A DNA stretch of 8,821 nucleotides from an uncultured Ruminococcus sp. (GTDB lineage Bacteria; Bacillota; Clostridia; Oscillospirales; Ruminococcaceae). How positions within the stretch are numbered: position 1 is the stretch's first letter; the number at the start of each line of letters is the position of its first letter. The notes beneath the pieces are model-generated. The model saw nothing but the letters and a program-made list of their open reading frames with translations. It had not been told where the DNA came from and did not search any database. The stretch lies in contig CAMNJD010000566.1 in assembly GCA_946540705.1 (NCBI GenBank), positions 1-8,821 of the forward strand, given 5' to 3'. Below, piece after piece: positions 5,109-8,821 of the stretch. Both the position numbers and the translations under genes were made by a program.

Positions 5109-7514
5109 ATGAATACAAAATTATCACCTGATTATATCACACTGGAGCTGCACAAGGTGCTCGAAGCGCTGAGCCGTGAGGCAGCCAACGAACGAACCAA
5201 GGAGCTGGCGCTGGCGCTGACGCCGGAAACCGACCCTGAACGGGTGCGCTATGCCCTTCAGCAGACCGAGGATGCCTTTCAGCTCTCGGTGCGGTTCGGT
5301 GCGCCCGTCTTCGACAGCTTTCACGATGTCTGTGCGGCGCTCCGGCACACACAGTCCGGTGCGCGTGTCTCGCTGAAGGAGCTGCTGGAGATCGCAAGAC
5401 TGCTGCGGCAGATCAGCTCGCTCGCGGACTGGTATGCGCACTGTGAGCAGGTGCAGACGACGCTCTCCGATCTCTTTGAGCGCCTGCGCCCGAATCCCTA
5501 TCTCGCAGACCTGCTGGAACGGTCGATCGAGACAGAGGAGCGCCTTGCCGATGCCGCAAGCCCTGCGCTGGGGCAGATTCGCAGAAAGCTCGCACAGGCG
5601 GGCGTCAGACTGCGCGAAAAGCTCGAAAAAATGATCAAATCACCGTCCATGCAGACCTATTTGCAGGAGCAGATCGTCACGATCCGCGACGGCCGGTATG
5701 TCATCCCGGTCAAGGCGGAGCACCGCGGCGATGTCGCCGGCCTGATCCACGACACCTCTGCGACCGGTCAGACCTATTTCATCGAGCCGATGGCGATTGT
5801 CGAGGCAAACAACGACATTCGCCTGCTCGAAACACAGGAGCTTGAGGAGATCGACCGCATCATGCAGAAGCTCTGCGCGGAATGCGGTGCGGCAGCGGAG
5901 GACATGCTCGCGGGCTATCAGATCGCGGCGGAGCTGAACCTGTATTTTGCAAAGGCATCGCTCGGCGCAATGCACAAGGGCATCATCCCGCAGATCAATG
6001 AGGACGGCGCGATGCTGCTGAAAAAAGCGCGGCATCCGCTGCTCGACCCGAAAACCGTTGTGCCGATCTCGCTGAGCCTCGGCACCGATTATCACGCGCT
6101 TATCATCACCGGCCCGAACACCGGCGGTAAGACCGTCGCGCTGAAAACGGTCGGCCTGCTGACGGCAATGGCCATGTGCGGACTGATGATCCCCGCCGCA
6201 GACGGCAGCAGCATTTCCGTATTTGACCGCATCCTCGTCGATATCGGCGACCGGCAGAGCATCGAATATAATCTCTCGACCTTCAGCGCGCATACCCTGC
6301 AGGATATCGCGATCCTCAATGCGGCCGATGATAAGACACTTGTGCTGATTGATGAGCTCGGCTCCGGTACAGACCCGGTCGAGGGCGCTGCACTGGCCGT
6401 TGCGGTCATTGAACGGCTGCGTCAGCAGGGTGCGGTGCTGATCGTCACGACACACTATCAGGAATTGAAGCGCTATGCGCTCGAAACACCGGATGTGGAG
6501 AACGCCTCCTGCGAATTCGACCTCGAAACGCTGAAGCCGACCTACCGTCTGGTGATCGGCTCGCCGGGCAAATCCAATGCGTTTGCGATTGCGGGGACAC
6601 TCGGCATGCCGGAGGATGTGATCGCCCATGCAAAGGAGCTTGTCTCGACCGAGAACCAGCGCTTTGAGCGCGCCGTTGAGCAGCTCGACCGCGCAAGAGC
6701 GGAGCATGAAAAGGAGCTCGCGGAGCTGACGCGCCTGCGGGCCGATGCCGCAAAGCACGAAAAGGCACTGCGCGAACAGGCGGAAACACTGGACAGACGC
6801 CGCGAGGAGGAGCTCGAAAAGATCCGCGGGCAGGCAAGACGCATCGTTGAGCAGACTGTGACCGAATCCAATGCGCTGCTTGAAGAACTGCGGGAGCTGA
6901 AGAAGCAGAAGGATCAGGCAGACTTTGACAAGAAGCTCGCTGCCGCAAAAACGGACTCCCGCCGGACGATCGACAAGCTGTACGAAAATACCGATACAGA
7001 CGACCAAAGCACCTATGTCCTGCCGCGCGCACTGAAGCCCGGCGACTCCGTGCAGATCGTGTCAATGGGCAGAAGCGGCACCGTGCTGACCGAGCCCGCC
7101 GGCGGTGTGGTGACCGTGCAGATCGGCGCGATGAAAACCCGTGTGCCGATCGGGAATATCCGGCTGGAGCTGCAAAAGACGCAGCAGAAGGAAAAACAGA
7201 AGCAGCAGCGTGTCCATGCGGCGGTCGTGCGCTCAGAGAAGGGCGGCAGCGCAGGGCGCGGAACCCGCGGCGGGGTGAATGAGCTTGATATCCGCGGCTG
7301 TACGGTCGATGAGGGTATTATGATGACGGAGCAGTTCATCTCAGGCTCAGTGCTGATGGGCTTTGAAACAGTCACGATCATCCACGGCAAGGGAACCGGT
7401 GCGCTCCGCAAGGGCATCCACGAGCACCTGCGCCGCATGAAGCAGGTCAAGTCCTACCGCCTGGGCGTCTACGGCGAGGGCGAGGACGGCGTGACGGTCG
7501 TTACCCTGAAATAA
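5109..7514 (+). CDS. mutS2: MutS2 family ATPase with KOW-like and Smr domains
   Basis: This 801-residue protein matches full-length MutS2 (usually about 780-800 residues). After the helical core (ATGQTYFIEP near 218-227) comes the ABC-type ATPase: Walker A GPNTGGKT (335-342, K341), the S-loop region DRQSIEYNLSTFSAH (381-395), Walker B LVLIDELGSGTDP with D415 and E416, and the switch TTHYQELKRYA near 447. A long charged coiled coil spans about 505-632, a KOW-like segment (ALKPGDSV) starts at 641, and a C-terminal Smr domain carries LDIRG (726-730) and HGKGTGALRKG from H759. It lacks the N-terminal mismatch-binding domain of MutS1. In Bacillus, MutS2 binds and splits collided ribosomes; in other bacteria it limits homologous recombination. 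Both roles are known for the family, and which applies here is not shown by the sequence. No promoter is obvious after the tRNA terminator, so its own start site is unclear. The downstream CPBP gene is 23 nt away. Confidence 0.95.
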   Translation: MNTKLSPDYITLELHKVLEALSREAANERTKELALALTPETDPERVRYALQQTEDAFQLSVRFGAPVFDSFHDVCAALRHTQSGARVSLKELLEIARLLRQISSLADWYAHCEQVQTTLSDLFERLRPNPYLADLLERSIETEERLADAASPALGQIRRKLAQAGVRLREKLEKMIKSPSMQTYLQEQIVTIRDGRYVIPVKAEHRGDVAGLIHDTSATGQTYFIEPMAIVEANNDIRLLETQELEEIDRIMQKLCAECGAAAEDMLAGYQIAAELNLYFAKASLGAMHKGIIPQINEDGAMLLKKARHPLLDPKTVVPISLSLGTDYHALIITGPNTGGKTVALKTVGLLTAMAMCGLMIPAADGSSISVFDRILVDIGDRQSIEYNLSTFSAHTLQDIAILNAADDKTLVLIDELGSGTDPVEGAALAVAVIERLRQQGAVLIVTTHYQELKRYALETPDVENASCEFDLETLKPTYRLVIGSPGKSNAFAIAGTLGMPEDVIAHAKELVSTENQRFERAVEQLDRARAEHEKELAELTRLRADAAKHEKALREQAETLDRRREEELEKIRGQARRIVEQTVTESNALLEELRELKKQKDQADFDKKLAAAKTDSRRTIDKLYENTDTDDQSTYVLPRALKPGDSVQIVSMGRSGTVLTEPAGGVVTVQIGAMKTRVPIGNIRLELQKTQQKEKQKQQRVHAAVVRSEKGGSAGRGTRGGVNELDIRGCTVDEGIMMTEQFISGSVLMGFETVTIIHGKGTGALRKGIHEHLRRMKQVKSYRLGVYGEGEDGVTVVTLK

Positions 7515-7537
7515 ACGACCAGAAAGGCAGGTGGCAT

Positions 7538-8659
7538 ATGCCGCAAACCGATTATACGGAGATCTCGCCGGTCGATCTGCGCAATCCGTTCCGGAACCCG
7601 ACCGAGGAACCGGATTATTCACCGGATTACCGTGAGATCGCGCCGGAGCTGGATGTCCCCGGCAGCAAGCTCCCGCTGGTTCCGGCAAAAGCCGAGCGTG
7701 TCCGCATCCGGCGGTATTTCAATATGACCTTTCTCACGCTGATGTTCGGCTTTGTTGTGGCGATGAGCATTTACACGGGGCTGCACATGCTGAGCACAGC
7801 GATCCTGCGGCAGGTCGATCTCCGAAAAGTCGGGGAGCTGCCGCAGAATTATGTGATGATCGCGGAGCAGTACATGAACGACAGCGCGATCATCAACGCG
7901 ATCACGCTGATCGCATTTCTCTGCGGCAACCTGACCGCATTTCTCGTCGGGTGCAGGCTGACGAACGTAAAGCCGAAAACAATGTTCCGGCTGCGCGATC
8001 TGCATTTTGTGCGGGCGGTGATGTATGTACTGATCGGGCTCTGGCTGCAATTACTGTCCGGCATGCTGACGGACTGGCTGACGCCGCTGCTGAAGCGTGC
8101 GGGGATGCGCATTGCGCAGCCGGGCTTTGAGCTGACCGGGAGCAGCTCCCGGATCATGCTGCTGGTGGTATATCTCTGTCTGATCGCGCCGGTCACAGAG
8201 GAGCTGCTGCTGCGCGGTGTGGCGCTGAAAAATCTCAGCAGAGTGAGTCAGCGCTTCGGCATTTTCATGTCAGCATTTTTGTTTGCGGTGATGCACGGGA
8301 ATCTTTCGCAGTTTTTGTTCACATTCCCGCTGGGCATTCTGCTGGGATACATCACGGTGCGGCACAATTCTCTGACGCCTGCGATCATCACGCATATGGC
8401 GGTCAATCTGTTTGCGCTGGTGTATTCCTATGCAGAGCATGAGATGCAGCGGTCATTTTTCCGCACGGCAGATCTGAGCTATACGCTGCTGCTGCTTTTG
8501 CTGGGAAGTGCGGCATTTTTCTATCTGATTCTGACGGAGCGGCTGCCGGATCAGACGCCGCATCAGGCGATGCGCGGGATGCGGCTGGCGGCGGGGTGTC
8601 CGCTGTTCTGGGCATTTCTGTGCATGCACGCGGCTGTTGTGATCTACTCTGTCATGTAA
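7538..8659 (+). CDS. CPBP (Abi/CAAX) family intramembrane glutamic-type endopeptidase
   Basis: This 373-residue membrane protein has a hydrophilic, proline- and acid-rich cytoplasmic N-terminus (1-60) and about eight or nine hydrophobic segments (near 62-80, 118-138, 157-178, 203-220, 238-272, 281-297, 314-332 and 353-371). The family motifs are intact: EELLLRG with E221, E222 and R226; FAVMHGN with F249 and H253; and HMAVN with H286 and N290. Together these build the active site of Rce1-type proteases inside the membrane. In bacteria the family includes prenyl-type CAAX protease homologues and bacteriocin immunity or maturation proteins; nothing nearby identifies a bacteriocin, so the substrate is unknown. 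The start ATG 7538 has an extended AAAGG-C-AGGTG match to the anti-Shine-Dalgarno sequence just upstream. The 23-nt gap from mutS2 suggests co-transcription. The C-terminal part past 310 is less conserved and could be accessory. Confidence 0.88.
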   Translation: MPQTDYTEISPVDLRNPFRNPTEEPDYSPDYREIAPELDVPGSKLPLVPAKAERVRIRRYFNMTFLTLMFGFVVAMSIYTGLHMLSTAILRQVDLRKVGELPQNYVMIAEQYMNDSAIINAITLIAFLCGNLTAFLVGCRLTNVKPKTMFRLRDLHFVRAVMYVLIGLWLQLLSGMLTDWLTPLLKRAGMRIAQPGFELTGSSSRIMLLVVYLCLIAPVTEELLLRGVALKNLSRVSQRFGIFMSAFLFAVMHGNLSQFLFTFPLGILLGYITVRHNSLTPAIITHMAVNLFALVYSYAEHEMQRSFFRTADLSYTLLLLLLGSAAFFYLILTERLPDQTPHQAMRGMRLAAGCPLFWAFLCMHAAVVIYSVM

Positions 8660-8701
8660 CGTCGCTCACCGCAGGGCGCAAAAACTTTCATTGGGTACGT
8701 A

Positions 8702-8747
8702 ATTATTTAGGTAGTCGGAAAAATAATGTTAAAACAAATAGTTTTAA
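8702..8747. repeat. two adjacent AT-rich inverted repeats
   Basis: ATTATTT (8702-8708) and AAATAAT (8721-8727) form a 7-bp stem with a 12-nt loop. TTAAAAC (8729-8735) and GTTTTAA (8741-8747) form a second 7-bp stem with loop AAATA, followed by TTT. The second could be a weak terminator, but its stem has only one G-C pair. Confidence 0.45.
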
Positions 8748-8772
8748 TTTCGCCCATATGAAAAGTTTCGCT

Positions 8773-8792
8773 CAAGCCTTTTCAAAGGCTTG
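8773..8792. repeat. near-perfect palindrome, 9-bp arms
   Basis: CAAGCCTTT (8773-8781) is mirrored by AAAGGCTTG (8784-8792) with only TC between. As RNA it would form an 8-bp stem with a TTCA loop. No T tract follows, so it is not a standard terminator. Confidence 0.7.
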
Positions 8793-8804
8793 CGGGTCGA
8801 GGTG

Positions 8805-8821
8805 AGTTTGCAGAGCAAACT
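8805..8821. repeat. inverted repeat at the window end
   Basis: AGTTTGC (8805-8811) and GCAAACT (8815-8821) form a 7-bp stem around AGA. The right arm ends on the last base of the window, so the stem may be longer. Confidence 0.6.

Larger units (their letters stand above)
8660..8821. other. structured non-coding tail with four inverted repeats
   Basis: No credible gene occurs in these 162 nt. Base composition shifts to AT-rich between about 8698 and 8750, then back toward GC. Four inverted repeats follow one another (8702-8727, 8729-8747, 8773-8792, 8805-8821). No GC-rich hairpin with a T tail is present, so I cannot name a clear terminator for the mutS2-CPBP operon. Confidence 0.6.

Noticed and set aside
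5640..7007. A 455-codon open frame on the minus strand opposite mutS2
   Set aside because: It lies wholly within mutS2, has no domain I recognise, and is explained by the codon bias of the real gene.
8596..8805. A 69-codon plus-strand frame overlapping the end of the CPBP gene
   Set aside because: It starts inside the CPBP gene in another frame and runs through the inverted repeats; no ribosome site and no recognisable protein.

Overview
The window looks like chromosome of a Gram-positive gut or rumen bacterium of the Ruminococcus / Oscillospiraceae type. This is an inference from four things: GC-rich coding sequence with AT-rich intergenic gaps, strong AGGAG-type ribosome binding sites and consensus sigma-A promoters, a dockerin-type calcium-binding repeat next to a cohesin-like module, and the family content (M16C peptidase, GH25 lysozyme, MutS2, CPBP protease). 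No species can be named from the sequence alone.

Layout, left to right. A consensus promoter (69-97) drives a monocistronic 959-residue presequence-protease-like M16C metallopeptidase (143-3022, +). A perfect 11-bp hairpin (3044-3076) lies between this gene and a convergent gene for a secreted 506-residue lysozyme (3093-4613, -). The lysozyme carries a signal peptide, one dockerin half-repeat, a cohesin-like beta-sandwich module, a threonine linker with 21 Thr in a row, and a C-terminal GH25 muramidase domain. The AT-rich divergent gap (4614-4901) holds the lysozyme promoter on the minus strand and a perfect TTGACA-17-TATAAT promoter on the plus strand. The latter drives a single tRNA-Thr(GGT) gene (4902-4974), which is closed by a strong intrinsic terminator (4979-5013).

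Downstream, mutS2 (5109-7514, +) and a CPBP/Abi-type membrane protease gene (7538-8659, +) are 23 nt apart and probably co-transcribed. The last 162 nt have no credible gene but hold four successive inverted repeats, the last one ending exactly at the window edge.

The genes do not form one pathway. The M16C protease degrades peptides in the cytoplasm, the lysozyme acts on peptidoglycan outside the cell, MutS2 acts on collided ribosomes or branched DNA, and the CPBP protein sits in the membrane. The most unusual item is the lysozyme architecture. The rest is ordinary housekeeping chromosome, and I see no evidence for a defence island, prophage, CRISPR array or other new multi-gene system.
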